Below are positions 43,682-55,799 of a stretch of DNA of 64,000 nt, piece by piece. Every line of letters begins with the position of its first letter. The first letter of the stretch is position 1. The notes under the pieces are model-generated. The model ran no database searches. It was given only the letters and a program-made list of their open reading frames with translations, and was not told the DNA's origin. The DNA is from Morinoia aosen. Taxonomy: Eukaryota; Arthropoda; Malacostraca; Amphipoda; Talitridae. The position numbers and the translations under genes are program-made. The stretch covers positions 75,822,095 to 75,886,094 of the forward strand of contig CM059562.1 of NCBI GenBank assembly GCA_030386875.1, in the 5' to 3' direction.

Positions 43682-46600
43682 TGTGAAGTGAGGGTGTGAT
43701 TCTTTGTGTGAAGTGTGATTCTTTGTGTGAAGTGTGATTCTTTGTGTGAAGTGTGATTCTTTGTGTGAGGTGTGATTCTTTGTGTGAGGTGTGATTCTTT
43801 GTGTGAGGTGTGATTCTTTGTGTGAGGTGTGATTCTTTGTGTGAGGTGTGATTCTTTGTGTGAAGTGTGATTCTTTGTGTGAGGTGTGATTCTTTGTGTG
43901 AGGTGTGATTCTTTGTGTGAGGTGTGGTTCTTTGTGTGAGGTGTGATTCTTTGTGTGAGGTGTGATTCTTTGTGTGAGGTGGGATTCTTTGTGTGAGGTG
44001 TGATTCTTTGTGTGAGGTGTGATTCTTTGTGTGAGGTGGGATTCTTTGTGTGAGGTGTGATTCTTTGTGTGAGGTGTGATTCTTTGTGTGAGGTGGGATT
44101 CTTTGTGTGAGGTGTGATTCTTTGTGTGAGGTATGATTCTTTGTGTGAGGTGTGATTCTTTGTGTGAGGTGGGATTCTTTGTATGAGGTGTGATTCTTTG
44201 TGTGAGGTGTGATTCTTTGTGTGAGGTGAGATTCTTTGTGTGAGGTGTGATTCTTTGTGTGAAGTGATGGTGTGATTCTTTGGGTGAGGTGGGATTCTTT
44301 GTGTGAGGTGTGATTCTTTGTATGAGATGGGATTCTTTGCGTGAGGTGGGATTCTTTGTGTGAGGTGGGATTCTTCGTGTGAGGTGGGATTCTTTGTGTG
44401 AGGTGGGATTCTTTGTGTGAAATGATGGTGTGATTCTTTGTGTGAGGTGGGATTCTTTGCGTGAGGTGGGATTCTTTGTGTAAGGTGGGATTCTTTGTGT
44501 GAGGTGTGATTCTTTGTGTGAGGTGGGATTCTTTGTGTGAGGTGGGATTCTTTGTGTGAGGTGGGATTCTTTGTGTGAGGTGGGATTCTTTGTGTGAGGT
44601 GGGATTCTTTGTGTGAAGTGATGGTGTGATTCTTTGTGTGAGGTGGGATTCTTTGTGTGAAGTGATGGTGTGATTCTTTGTGTGAGGTGGGATTCTTTGT
44701 GTGAAGTGAGGGTGTGATTCTTTGTGTAAGGTGTGATTCTTTGTGTGAGGTGGGATTCTTTGTGTGAGGTGGGATTCTTTGTGTGAGGTGGGATTCTTTG
44801 TGTGAGGTGGGATTCTTTGTGTGAAGTGATGGTGTGATTCTTTGTGTGAAGTGGGATTCTTTGTGTGAAGTGAGGGTTGATTCTTTGTGTGAAGTGAGGG
44901 TGTGATTCTTTGTGTGAAGTGAGGGTGTGATTCTTTGCGTGAAGTGAGGGTGTAATTCTTTGTGTGAAGTGAGGGTGTGATTTTTTGTGTGAAGTGAGGG
45001 TGTGATTCTTTGTGTGAAGTGAGGGTGTGATTCTTTGTGTGGAGTGGGATTCTTTGTGTGAAGTGAGGGTTGATTCTTTGTGTGAAGTGAGGGTGTGATT
45101 CTTTGTGTGAAGTGAGGGTGTGATTCTTTGCGTGAAGTTAGGGTGTGATTCTTTGTGTGAAGTGAGGGTGTGATTCTTTGTGTGAAGTGAGGGTGTGATT
45201 CTTTGTGTGAAGTGAGGGTGTGAATCTTTGTGTGAAGTGAGGGTGTGATTTTTGTGTGAAGTGAGGGTGTGATTCTTTGTGTGAAGTGAGGTTGTGATTC
45301 TTTGTGTGAAGAGAGGGTGGGATTCTTTGTGTGAGGTGTGATTCTTTGTGTGAGGTGGGATTCTTTGTGTGAGGTGGGATTCTTTGTGTGAGGTGGGATT
45401 CTTTGTGTGAGGTGGGATTCTTTGTGTGAAGTGATGGTGTGATTCTTTGTGTTAGGTGGGATTTTTTGTGTGAAGTGAGGGTGTGATTCTTTGTGTGAAG
45501 TGAGGGTGTGATTCTTTGTGTGAAGTGAGGGTGTGATTCTTTGTGTGAAGTGAGGGTGTGATTCTTTGTGTGAAGTGAGGTTGTGATTCTTTGTGTGAAG
45601 TGTGGGTGGGGTTCTTTGTGTGAGGTTTGATTCATTGTGTGAGGTGTGATTCTTTGTGTGGGGTATGATTTTTTTGTATGAAGTGAGGGTGTGATTCTTA
45701 TTGTGAAGTTAGGGTGTAATTCTTTGTGTGAAGTGAGGGTGTGGTTCTTTTTGTGAAGTGAGGCTGTGATTCTTTGTGTGAAGTGTGATTCTTTGTGTGA
45801 AGTGAGGGTGTAATTCTTTGTGTGAAGTGAGGGTGTGATTCTTTGTGTGAAGTGAGGGTGTGATTCTTTGTGTGAAGTGAGGGTGTGATTCTTTGTGTGA
45901 AGTGAGGGTGTGATTCTTTGCGTGAAGTGAGGGTGTGATTCTTTGTGTGAGGTGTGATTCTTTGTGTGAAGTGAGGGTGTGATTCTTTGTGTGAAGTGAG
46001 GGTGTGATTCTTTGTGTGAAGTGAGGGTGTGATTCTTTGCGTGAAGTGAGGGTGTGATTTTTTGTGTGAGGTGTGATTCTTTGTGTGAAGTGTTGGTGTG
46101 ATTCTTTGTGTGAAGTAGGGTGTGATTCTTTGTGTAAAGTGAGGGTGTGATTCTTTGTGTGAAGTGATGGTGTGATTCTTTGTGTGAAGTGTGGGTGTGA
46201 TTCTTTGTGTGAAGTGAGGGTGTGATTCTTTGTGTGAAGTGAGGGTGTGATTCTTTGTGTGAAGTGAGGGTGTGATTCTCTGTGTGAAGTGAGGGTGTGA
46301 TTCTTTGTGTTAAGTGTGGGTGTGATTCTTTGTGTGAAGTGAGGGTGTGATTCTTTGTGTGAAGTTAGGGTGTGATTCTTTGCGTGAAGTGAGGGTGTGA
46401 TTCTCTGTGTGAAGTGAGGGTGTGATTCATTGTGTGAAATGAGGGTGTGGTTCTTTGTGTGAAGTGAGGGTGTGATTCTTTGCGTGAAGTGAGGGTGTGA
46501 TTCTTTGTTGTGGTGCGATTTTTTTGTATGAAGTGAGGGTGTGATTCTTTGTGTGAAGTGAGTGTGGGATTCTTTGTGTGAAGTGAGGGTGTGATTCTTT

Positions 46601-47191
46601 GCGTGAAGTGAGGGTGTGATTTTTTGTGTGAAGTGTGATTCTTTGTGTGAAGTGAGGGTGTGATTCTTTGTGTGAGGTGTGATTCTTTGTGTGAGGTGTG
46701 ATTCTTTGTGTGAAGTGAGGGTGTGATTCCTTGTGGGAGGTGTGATTCTTTGTGTGAGGTATGATTCTTTGTGTGAAGTAAGGGTGTGATTCTTTGTGTA
46801 AAGTGAGTGTGTGATTCTTCGTGTGAAGTGAGGGTGTAATTCTTTGTGTGAGGTATGATTCTTTGTGGGAAGTGAGGGTGTGGTTCTTTGCGTGAAGTGA
46901 GGGTGTGATTCTTTGTATGATGTGAGGGTGTGATTCTTTGTGTGAAGTGAGGGTGTGATTCTTTGTATGAGGTGTGATTTTTTGTATGAAGTTCGGGTGT
47001 GATTCTTTGTATGAAGTGAGGGTGTGATTCTTTGTGTGAGATGTGATTCTTTGCGTGAAGTGAGAGTGTGATTCTTTGTGTGAGGTGTGATTCTTTGCGT
47101 GAAGTGAGAGTGTGATTCTTTGTGTGAGGTGTGATTCTTTGTGCTAAGTGAGGGTGTGTTTCTTTGTGTGAAGTGAGGGTGTGATTCTTTG
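43682..47191. repeat. 3.5-kb minisatellite of mixed 19- and 25-bp units
   Basis: The short unit is tgtgattctttgtgtgagg (19 bp); the long unit adds tgaggg (25 bp, gtgtgattctttgtgtgaag plus tgagg). Short units dominate 43690-44870, long units dominate from there to 47190, with mixing. More than 150 units in all, a large VNTR. Minus-strand frames across it (for example 45138-45635) only reflect the repeat. Confidence 0.97.
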
Positions 47192-47731
47192 CTCGACAGA
47201 GGAGCTTTTCACCTGTACGACAGCAGGTTGCATCGAAGTGTGGTCTAACGCTTTTATCTTACCCTAAAAACTGAGTCTGGAGTCCATAATAGTCAAAAGG
47301 GCTTTCTTGTGATCAGTAATTCTAGTTCTCTTTCAAAGCGTCTTTCTAATTTACAGCTGCAGCCAGCACGGTTTCACAATTTTCCGTGGCATTCATCTAT
47401 TAGAAAAACAGTTCAGAATATAATTATATGAATATTTAATAAAATTGTGCAACATTCCAAGACAATTAGTTTACCTCAACTTGTAACTTTCATGTATGAG
47501 GAACATCATAAAGAAAAATTCCATGATTTGTGAAACAAGGATTACAGTCAGAATCTATTTTTTATGTCTTATACTAAAACACAACATTCTAATATAAATT
47601 TAACACGCTGACTCATCACAACACTTCAGTGGTTGCCAAGTATTTCATTCCAGCACGCTTAATTCTTGGGGTTATAGTTATATGGAGAGGACAGGCGAAT
47701 GTCTGCCTGATGCTGCGTGGTATGAACATTT
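47192..47731. other. Spacer between arrays
   Basis: AT-rich, nothing recognised. Confidence 0.5.
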
Positions 47732-48001
47732 GGAGCAGCATGTGTAGCAGCATGAGTAGCAACATGTGCAGCAACATGTGCAGCAACATGTACAACAACA
47801 TGTGCAGCAACATGTGCAGAAACATGTGCAGTGACGAGGGCAGCAACATGTGCAAAAGCATGTGCAGCAACATGTGTAGCAACATGTGCAGCAACATGTG
47901 CAGTGACAAGGGCAACAACATGTGACGTAACAAGTGCAGTAACAAATGCAATAACATGTGCATCAACATGTGCAGCAGCAAGTGTAGTGACAAGTGCAGT
48001 C
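47732..48001. repeat. 12-bp minisatellite (agcaacatgtgc)
   Basis: About 22 units with variants (gtgacaag, gtagc). 12 being a multiple of three gives open frames on both strands (MLLH and HVAA repeats on minus, CSNM on plus), which I do not call as genes. Confidence 0.93.
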
Positions 48002-51000
48002 CACCCACTCAAGAGCATGTGCATCACACGTGTGTAACGGTCACTCTCGCTACAAAACATCGTCTCGCTGACCTGATGCACATTTCTTCATGTCCTGCCA
48101 GTAACATATGCCTGGCTTATCATGGAGACTTGGGTGAGCGGCCACATGTCTCTTAAAGACATCCCGTTCCCTATTTGTGGAACTATCGCCGTTTGCAGAT
48201 GTTTTTGGAAAACACTAATTCGTATTTTTGAAGTTGTTTTAATATTTGTTAAATGAAACGAACGGTTAAGATTAATGTCTATCGTGAATTAAAGATACTG
48301 AGGTGCTACCATTTTCAGTTGAATGATAAATATTATATTAATTGAAACCTGTTCTAAAGTTTTTGGCAAACTATAGACCCAGTGCAGGTGTCCGACAGTC
48401 TTTCACATTTAAAAAAAAATAGAATACAAACATGTCACTAAAAAGCCCCGAGATGTTGAAATACAGCTGGGATGAAAATAAATTCTACCTTTTCAGAAGC
48501 ATATAAAAAGCAAATACAAAAACTTTGATGTGTTCTAGAACATATTTGCTCTAACATAAGTATATTAGAAACCTTGACACTTTCTAGTAAAATACTCATT
48601 CGAAAAAAGTAACGCACATTTCAGTCCGTCGTATTATAGGAGAAGTCTGCAATAGCCCAATAGAGAAGTATTTTTTAACTTGAGATGCTCTGAGAAACAA
48701 AAAAGTCTTGTGAACTTGAAGGATGAATTCAGTTATTAGTAAATCCCACAGTTATACGAGTAAATGATAGACCATATTTTAATAACATGTAGGACAATAA
48801 TTATAAGAAGTCTGGAAACACTTTTATCTCATTAGAATCGAATGTTATTTCCGGGTGACGAAAATTCGAGGGCAATTCAACTTTCGAATGAATAAGCTTT
48901 CAAGTAAATAAAAAAACTTCCAATTGCAAATTAAAAAAATCCGAAATCCTTGGCGTAAATCGTGAAGAAATGCGATATCAGAATTTGGTTGCTGGCATGT
49001 CCTGTATCACCCTGACGCAATTTTATCACGTAACTTTTCTAACACTTCACAATCGTGCCATGGCTGCCATCTTTATAGCGGACTGAAAAGAATGCAAGTT
49101 TGTTTGAGATACGAGTGATGTTCGATGTTGTACTAGAAATCTTAAATGTCTTTAATGTAGATTTATTTGAACAAAAAAGAAGAAAATTGTTGTTCGAGTT
49201 TTCATGACGATATCAATCCATAATGTCGTTTTTGCTCACGTGCACATGCTGGTGTTATCCCAATACATATCACAGTCTTTATTATTAAGAAAAGAAAGCG
49301 CATAACAAATTTTGTGTACCTTGAAGTGAATATTCATTCTTTGTTGCCCTATTTTTCATCAATTATTTAGATAGAAAATGTGCACCATCCTTCTCAAAGA
49401 AAATGCGTGCCATACATTAGGTGAGAAAGGAGAGTTAAGATGAATGCGACTGGAATAGAAACAAGAGAAAAAAAAGTAAACTTTCAAAAATTTAATACAA
49501 AAGCTCGAACAACACATTAGTTTTTAAAAATTTATTGAAATCAGTTATTCGCATAGTTCTTGAGATGTTCAACTCTTGTTCTTCATGACAATTGCTGCTG
49601 TAAACTTTACGTATAACTTGTCACACCTTACGACTATTCCGTTCATGCATGAACATTTCTTATGAGTATTTTCCTTTACGAGCCCCTCTCCAGAACTCAG
49701 ATCATAAAACAATTTACGTAGTCGTAGCAATGCAGCTGGCAGCACTGGTCCTAAGTGCATTTGGCTATGGTACGTGTTAGAGTACTTATGGTGCAGCTAA
49801 GATCACTTGGGACTCACGCTGCTGGCTGGACCAATCCGACCGACGAAATTGTATGGAAATTAGTCCTAAGGCCCAAACCGACTTACGAGATTGTGGTTTG
49901 TGTTCGCATACGCGTCGTAATGAGAGACGATGGCGAACTTCAGATAAGCCTGCAGGCACAGCTGACGAGCGTCAGACGCGCCTGCAGGCACCGCTGACGA
50001 AATCTGTTTGAAGACTCAACTGACAAGCATCAGGTACAACAGCACGCTATTCCAAATAAGATCAGATCAGTTCATCTCCTGTACTCAACAATTGTTATAG
50101 AAGATTGTTCTTATGCTGAGCAGATTTGACTGAGCAATGTTTCAAAGTTTGTCCTGGTAAACACAACGATCACATGACGTGAACCTTTACAAGCTGATAT
50201 GGGATTTCTTGAAAATCACGAGCATAGACCACGGCCTAATATTTCAACCCCTTATTTTTCTACAGCACTGCTACCCAGGAGTTAAGTGTACTTTGATTTT
50301 TATCGATTATCATTTCCACTGTCTTCAGTAAGATTTTTAATCTAGTCTAATTGTAGAGCTAAAGAAATATTGAAAAATTTACGAGTACATTCTTCGCTCT
50401 CATAGGACGAATTCAATTTCAGAATTAAATTTTCTCGATTGTTTTCACTTTTTTATAGCCGGATTAAACGATACGATTAGGTCATTGACTCGAGCACAAT
50501 ATCCCAGTCAAATACCAAGTAAAAAACAGTTAAATGCTCTGAGTTTAATATATTACGAGCCGATTTTTTCTGTAATGTCTACTACGAAGTGGAAAACTCG
50601 CGTTTGTCTGGACCACTAAAAATGAATGCTCTGTAGTTCTTACACCAGCCATTCTCAACCTTTCCTCCATCATTGACCTCCTCAGCTTTATGCATGATAT
50701 TTCTCCATTTACCCCCTACTCCCATACACAACACACAAACACAGTTTCTTTTCATTCTCTCTCTCATTTTACAAAATAACATTTAATTAAGTTTTCAAAA
50801 TTAAGTTTTTCAAAGCAGGTATTTCAATTATTTACCCTCGGATTTATAATTTTTTCCTCCCTAGGGGTAAATTTACACCTGGTTGAGACCCTCTGCCCTA
50901 AACAGATGCTTGCGACAAATCGCTTTCAACGAGCTTCCTTCACCTCCTTCCCCTCCCTGTACACGCAACCCACCTCCTCAACTCGTAGCTATAGAGGCGG

Positions 51001-52149
51001 AGAACCGCGTGTCTCAACCAAAGCGATCTCGCCCGCCGTGCGGTTCACACGTTGAGTGCTCACTCCAGCAACGCACGAGGCGAACAGTTCTTGACGATTG
51101 TGTCTCTCTCGCGCTTTGTTCTGATATGTCGGTTCCACTACGTTGCCAATCGCCGTCTCCTGAGTTCAGCAGCTGTCAGTGAAATGACCAACTGTGCGGT
51201 TATAGTTTCTGGTAACTCGTTTGTGGGTGTATAATCAGTACACAATAATTTTAACTTTGTGATTTGAAGTGATCGGTAGTGTCAGAAAGAACTGGAAGTA
51301 TATTTTTCATTACGTAATTTGTTAACTACTTGGCTAGAGACCAATGTGATGGGTTTAGGTCTTTGAAGGATCCTTCGACACTACACTCAAAATTTTCTCA
51401 GAAAGCTCGATGCAGGACTTACTTTTCGTAGAAAAATTTTAAAGTGACTGGAAAAAATCATTTTAACAAAGAGCGGTTCTTGTGCGGAGGTAACAAATAG
51501 CGAGGAGATTTTGCGAATCTGTAGCACTTTATTTGAAACCATTCAGTTTTTGCCAGTAAATTACTCTTTAAAAACGAGCTGATATTGTGCCTAAAAGTAT
51601 TCAGTTTTGTCTTATAAGTATTTATTTGGAAATTAAAATAATTAAAATTGAGGATCCGAAAGTGAAAAGTTCTCAATGAAGCCATGAACTAAACCAGTAA
51701 AGTTTTCTCAGGTTACAGCTCAGATAAAGGTCCAACTCCGCTATTCGGCAGCGACTGTTTCTCCAAGATCCTACACATTCATTCCGTTTCTTTCATCTAA
51801 AGTTCCACGTATTTTTTCAGTTGCCGTCGGATTTGACAGCGAAAGACTTGACCTCGATACCAAAGCTCTCGAGGTGAATTTGAGTGCGAGGGCCTCTCTA
51901 TTAGCAAGTGAAACCGTGTAACTATGCACTTTTATAGGCATTCTCGCCAATTTGGTGAGCTTTGAAGTATTCACTCTCATTCAAAGACACCGAGTCGTGC
52001 TCCGCGCTGCGTATGCTCTCCTATCATTGAGCGGCGAGTGCGCCAGTTTAAAGAGAAAAATAATTCATAATTCAACTTCCCGAGTTTGGTTTAATTCTTT
52101 TAACTCTCAATTTGATTCATGTTAGATTAATAGCAAGAGTTTCCACCAG
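48002..52149. other. Mostly non-coding, with GC-richer islets
   Basis: Islets at about 49760-50000 and 50880-51180 have higher GC than the surroundings. In the first, gcaggcac-gctgacga is repeated at 49952 and 49983. Plus-strand frames there (80 and 99 codons) show no recognisable domain, so they stay uncalled. Otherwise AT-rich. Confidence 0.4.
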
Positions 52150-52432
52150 CTGGAAAAAGTTCCCACCATCTGCATTGAAATCGCATGAACTCTCCGCGTA
52201 GTGCAATGAAGATTCTTCCCAATTTCAACTGGCGAAAAGCCGCAGTTGCCAGAGCATCCGAGTGAGGACGGTAACAACAAAAGTTTCCAACAGCTGTATT
52301 GGAATAACATTAAAAGTTCTCAGCAGCTGCATTGGAATAGCATTTACTCTCCGCGTAGTGCACAGAAGATTCTTCCCAATTTCAACTTGCAAGAAGCCGC
52401 AGCTGCCAAGACTTCCGAGTGAGGACGACCAG
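52150..52432. repeat. ~157-bp imperfect tandem duplication upstream of the third gene
   Basis: ctctccgcgtagtgca...gaagattcttcccaatttcaact...gccgcag-tgcca...ccgagtgaggacg occurs from 52190 and again from 52347. A shorter related piece (tttccaacagctgtattgg) at 52283 suggests more than two original units. Confidence 0.88.
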
Positions 52433-52620
52433 CGTAGGACCGCCCCTCTGTGTCGCTCGCTATCGGCACGCGCGCCTCCGCGACGATAACAACCGCAATG
52501 AGAACCGGCAATGCAGTCGCGCCTGCGCACGAGTCCAGCGAACTTCTGTAAAAATACTTACACTGTCATCAGCGACTGCAGTTTGATTCGCCTTCAAGAG
52601 CTGCACCGCAGAAGAGTCGG
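52433..52620 (+). promoter_or_regulatory. CpG-rich promoter-like block of the third gene
   Basis: A dense GC/CpG stretch (52433-52520) lies beside the duplicated block and upstream of the large frame starting at 53482. The strand is inferred from that gene. No TATA box is evident. Confidence 0.4.
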
Positions 52621-53481
52621 ACTTTCTACAAAATCATCGGATCATATTTAGAGCAAAATATTGCAGCTGTTGACATAAAAACTTTCGATGTTAGGAATTG
52701 CAGTGCCTGAACCAAGCAGTTGACCATAATAGCGACCGGGAATGACTTCATTTCTACAGCATAGAAGCGATTAGTGTTAAACGAATGCGTTGTTTGAAGT
52801 TACGCGTTGGAAGTTTATTTATTTTTATTTAGTTCATGATATATTAAGTGGAGGTCATCTGAACTGAGCTAAAACTCTCGTTTTAAGCTATTTATTTGTG
52901 ACACCAATATTAAATCAGTCCGAAAAAAAATTTATGCTTGTCAAAGTGATTAAAGACGTTAAGCATTCATTGTGCCGAATATAGAATAAATTTATAAACG
53001 TTAAAATATTCAGAAAGTGATATTTGAGTATTTGTTTAGAACGAGAGCTTGATGAATTACGGAAATCACGGAACCCAAATTCAAATGACCATCAAGTTAA
53101 GTGCAGTGAGGTAATTAAGAAAAAAATTGTTTTTAATTCTGTAATTGGTTATTTTAAACTGTATATTGAGGCAATTAAAACTCAAGTGTAATTTTTTCTT
53201 ACCACTAAACGCTCAATTAAAAAAGAATGCACTGTGCTTAGTTAAAGAGACAGTTGTACTATTAATTAATAAATATTTTTCTATTACATTCAATCAAATA
53301 TAGTAGATTTGAAACGCTCGCGTTCCATTTCAATCATTTAAAAAAAGTAATCCCTAAACGGTGAAAAGTGAGAGCAATAATAGACATTAAATATTCATAA
53401 TTTGAATTTCTGCCGATAGAATAAGTCCAACTTGCCTGTAATATGTAATAATATTATCAAGTGTTCAGCCCGGAAAGAAGA
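52621..53481 (+). other. Presumed 5' UTR or intron of the third gene
   Basis: AT-rich with stops in all frames. Nothing coding is visible. An in-frame TAA at 53449-53451 limits the frame of the next exon. Confidence 0.4.
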
Positions 53482-55662
53482 ATGCACTCTTCAGTGAGCA
53501 TCAGACGGAGCCGCTCGCAGGCTTCCCAGCCATCGGCCGGTCGCGATGCAGGAGTTTCTCGAGAAAAAGCTGCATGGAAAACCAATTTCATCGAAGCGAG
53601 AAATACGATAACTGGCCGTCCAGAAGCAGGCCCTGAAGAACTGACGCTGTCAGGAAGACACGCACGCACTTCTCGGGTCCAAAGTGACTTCGCTGGACAG
53701 AGTCACAATGTAACATTTTTACCCGTAAGCGATTTAAATTTCGCAGATCATCGTCTCTGTAAGAAAGATATGAGTCATCGTGATGTGTGCCAGACCTTTC
53801 AAGGGAGAACGTTATCAAATAATTGTAACTCTAGGCCCTGTATTTTGCAAAAGTCTCAGAACGAAATCACAGTGATCCACCCGAAAACATCTGAGATTTC
53901 TTATTTAGACAACCCACAAGTTTACTCCACACTCTTACCCTTAGGGAAAATTTACCACAAAATTCAAGGGTTGAAAACAACTTTTTTTGAAGGTAAAAGT
54001 CCGACGCTAACACGAAATGATTGGGGTCAAAATAAACAACACACGGAACTACACGAACAAGGGTCATCTCCCTTGAAAACCCTCGAAATGGATGGAAAGA
54101 AGAAACGATCAATGAGTAGATGTCTTTCTCAGCCAACAGGAAACGCGGATCTCGATAAGAACGGTCACGCAGAAATTCAGACGCCAGAGAAAGGATTGTC
54201 GTATCTCAAAAACGAGAGAGTTGTTGTGCCTTGGTCGTGTGAGAGAAGAACAGCTCACTCACGCGGTTACACTTCACAGAATCACCGGACCATGACAATG
54301 TTGGCCCCCTTTGCTACGGGTGCTTCCTCTCCCTTGATTCGGCTCTTTTTCTCCTGTATTTTATTGTTTAGCATAACTACTGCATTGCCGAAGCAACACA
54401 GTAGACTTAAAAACCTTTCTTGGACGCCTGGTTTAGAAGAATTCCGTTTGAATTTAATTGATTCGTTCCCGGGAAGACCTAACCATGGTCAAAGTTCCGT
54501 GACGCGTGCGACTACAGAGGAAGTCGGCGGCTCCCAGCAGCTACTTTCTCTCCTCAATGATAATGATGTCATAACTAACGATGGTGGCTCCATTCAGGAG
54601 AGCAGAGCCGATGACCTGCTCAGTCCTATGATAAAAGAGCTTCGGAAATGCTGCGGTAACTCTCAAAAGAGCGCGTTTTCCACCAGTAATGATTTGCGTA
54701 GTAAACTAAGCGAGACCAGCAAATCATCTTCCCCGATGTTACGGGCCACTTCTCCCGACCGGTTGTTGCCAAAACCTCAAGAACTGCTGAAAAAAGAACG
54801 AGATGAATATGTACAAGAGCAAGTAAATGCTGAAAGACATGCCGTAACAAATAAAGACGAATCGCCCAGCAAAGTGAGCACAGAGACGTCCCAAAAGCTA
54901 CCTCGTAAAGAACACGGTACACTTCAACCCAAGAACCAATTAAAAGATGCGAACTCATTCGGTTTTAAATTTCCTGCTGATAAACCCAAAGCTAATCGAA
55001 GTACACCTCGATTACAGTTTTCTCTTCACTATAACGACACCAGCGTGCCATCATTTCCAAAACCTGAGCCCACTAATCGAATCTTGAAACGAACTACGCG
55101 AGCAGTTTTTCAGCACATTTTTGAGAACTTTACGAAGGCTGATTTAGTTATGGTTGCTGGAGTAGCTACTGATCTCATCAATTGGCTTCAAAGCACTTGG
55201 GCCCATACAGACAATTCATTAGATCGCTCGCACATGCATGATCGTGCTCAGGTTCATGGAAGCATTTCCGGCCCTGGAAATTTCAGCAGTAGCGAACAGA
55301 GCAATTTTTTGCGGAGGAAGTTGTTCGCTGGTAAGCATGACGAAGGTGGCCTAAATTTTACAGAGAGCTCTTACTTGGCTTCCAATAGAATCGTTCCATC
55401 ATGGTCTGAAAATGAAGAAGAATACGCAGAAGACAGATTCCACAAGCACTGGCATGACAAAGAAAAAGAATTAAGTTCTTGGGAAAGTGAAGCGTATGAG
55501 GAGCAGTCTTCGGAATACGGAGGGCCTGCAACAAAGCCCATCCTTATAAAACATCGGGATTTGATCGAAGGACGACAGCTTTTCGGACTTGGATTCTTCA
55601 CTGGGACGCTCCTCAACTTCATCAGAGATCCAATTGTTCTCTTCCTCATCTTTTGGTTTAAC
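53482..55662 (+). CDS. Unrecognised membrane protein, large exon (727 codons, continues beyond)
   Basis: Open from ATG 53482 to a consensus donor AAC|gtaagt at 55663 (phase 0). A strong internal hydrophobic segment begins at ATG 54292 (codon 271): PLIRLFFSCILLFSITTALP. Two readings are possible. Translation may start at 54292, giving a signal peptide and a secreted or type I protein. Or it starts at 53482, giving a type II protein with a 270-residue basic cytosolic domain. The region after it is Ser/Lys/Glu-rich, with a helix-like stretch (VFQHIFENFTKADLVMVAGV), basic sites (KRTTR, RRK) and an acidic His/Glu-rich block near 650-690. The exon ends inside a hydrophobic segment (LFGLGFFTGTLLNFIRDPIV, LFLIFWFN). 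I could not identify the next exon and recognise no family. Confidence 0.65.
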
Positions 55663-55799
55663 GTAAGTTTTTCATTACTTCTTTCATCTAAGGTCCAATT
55701 GTTTTTTTTCTCATCTTTTGGCTTAACGTAAGTTTTTAATTTTGTTCCTTCATCAGAGATCCAATTATTCTCTTCCTCATCTTTTGGCACAACGAAATT
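55600..55799 (+). repeat. ~65-bp triplication containing the splice donor
   Basis: Three tandem copies of ttcatc-(ag)agatccaatt-ttct-ttcctcatcttttgg-tt-aacg. The first two keep a full donor (gtaagt at 55663 and 55728). In the third the position reads gaaatt at 55794, so the donor is lost. Confidence 0.93.

Noticed and set aside
45138..45635. 165-codon minus-strand frame (HKESHPHFTQ repeats)
   Set aside because: It only reads the 25-bp minisatellite; frame and peptide follow from the repeat.
47616..48081. Frames of 98-140 codons on both strands
   Set aside because: All are translations of the 12-bp repeat and are open on both strands.
53461..53481. Start of the third gene at GTG 53461
   Set aside because: The first ATG in frame is at 53482; GTG starts are rare in animal nuclear genes.
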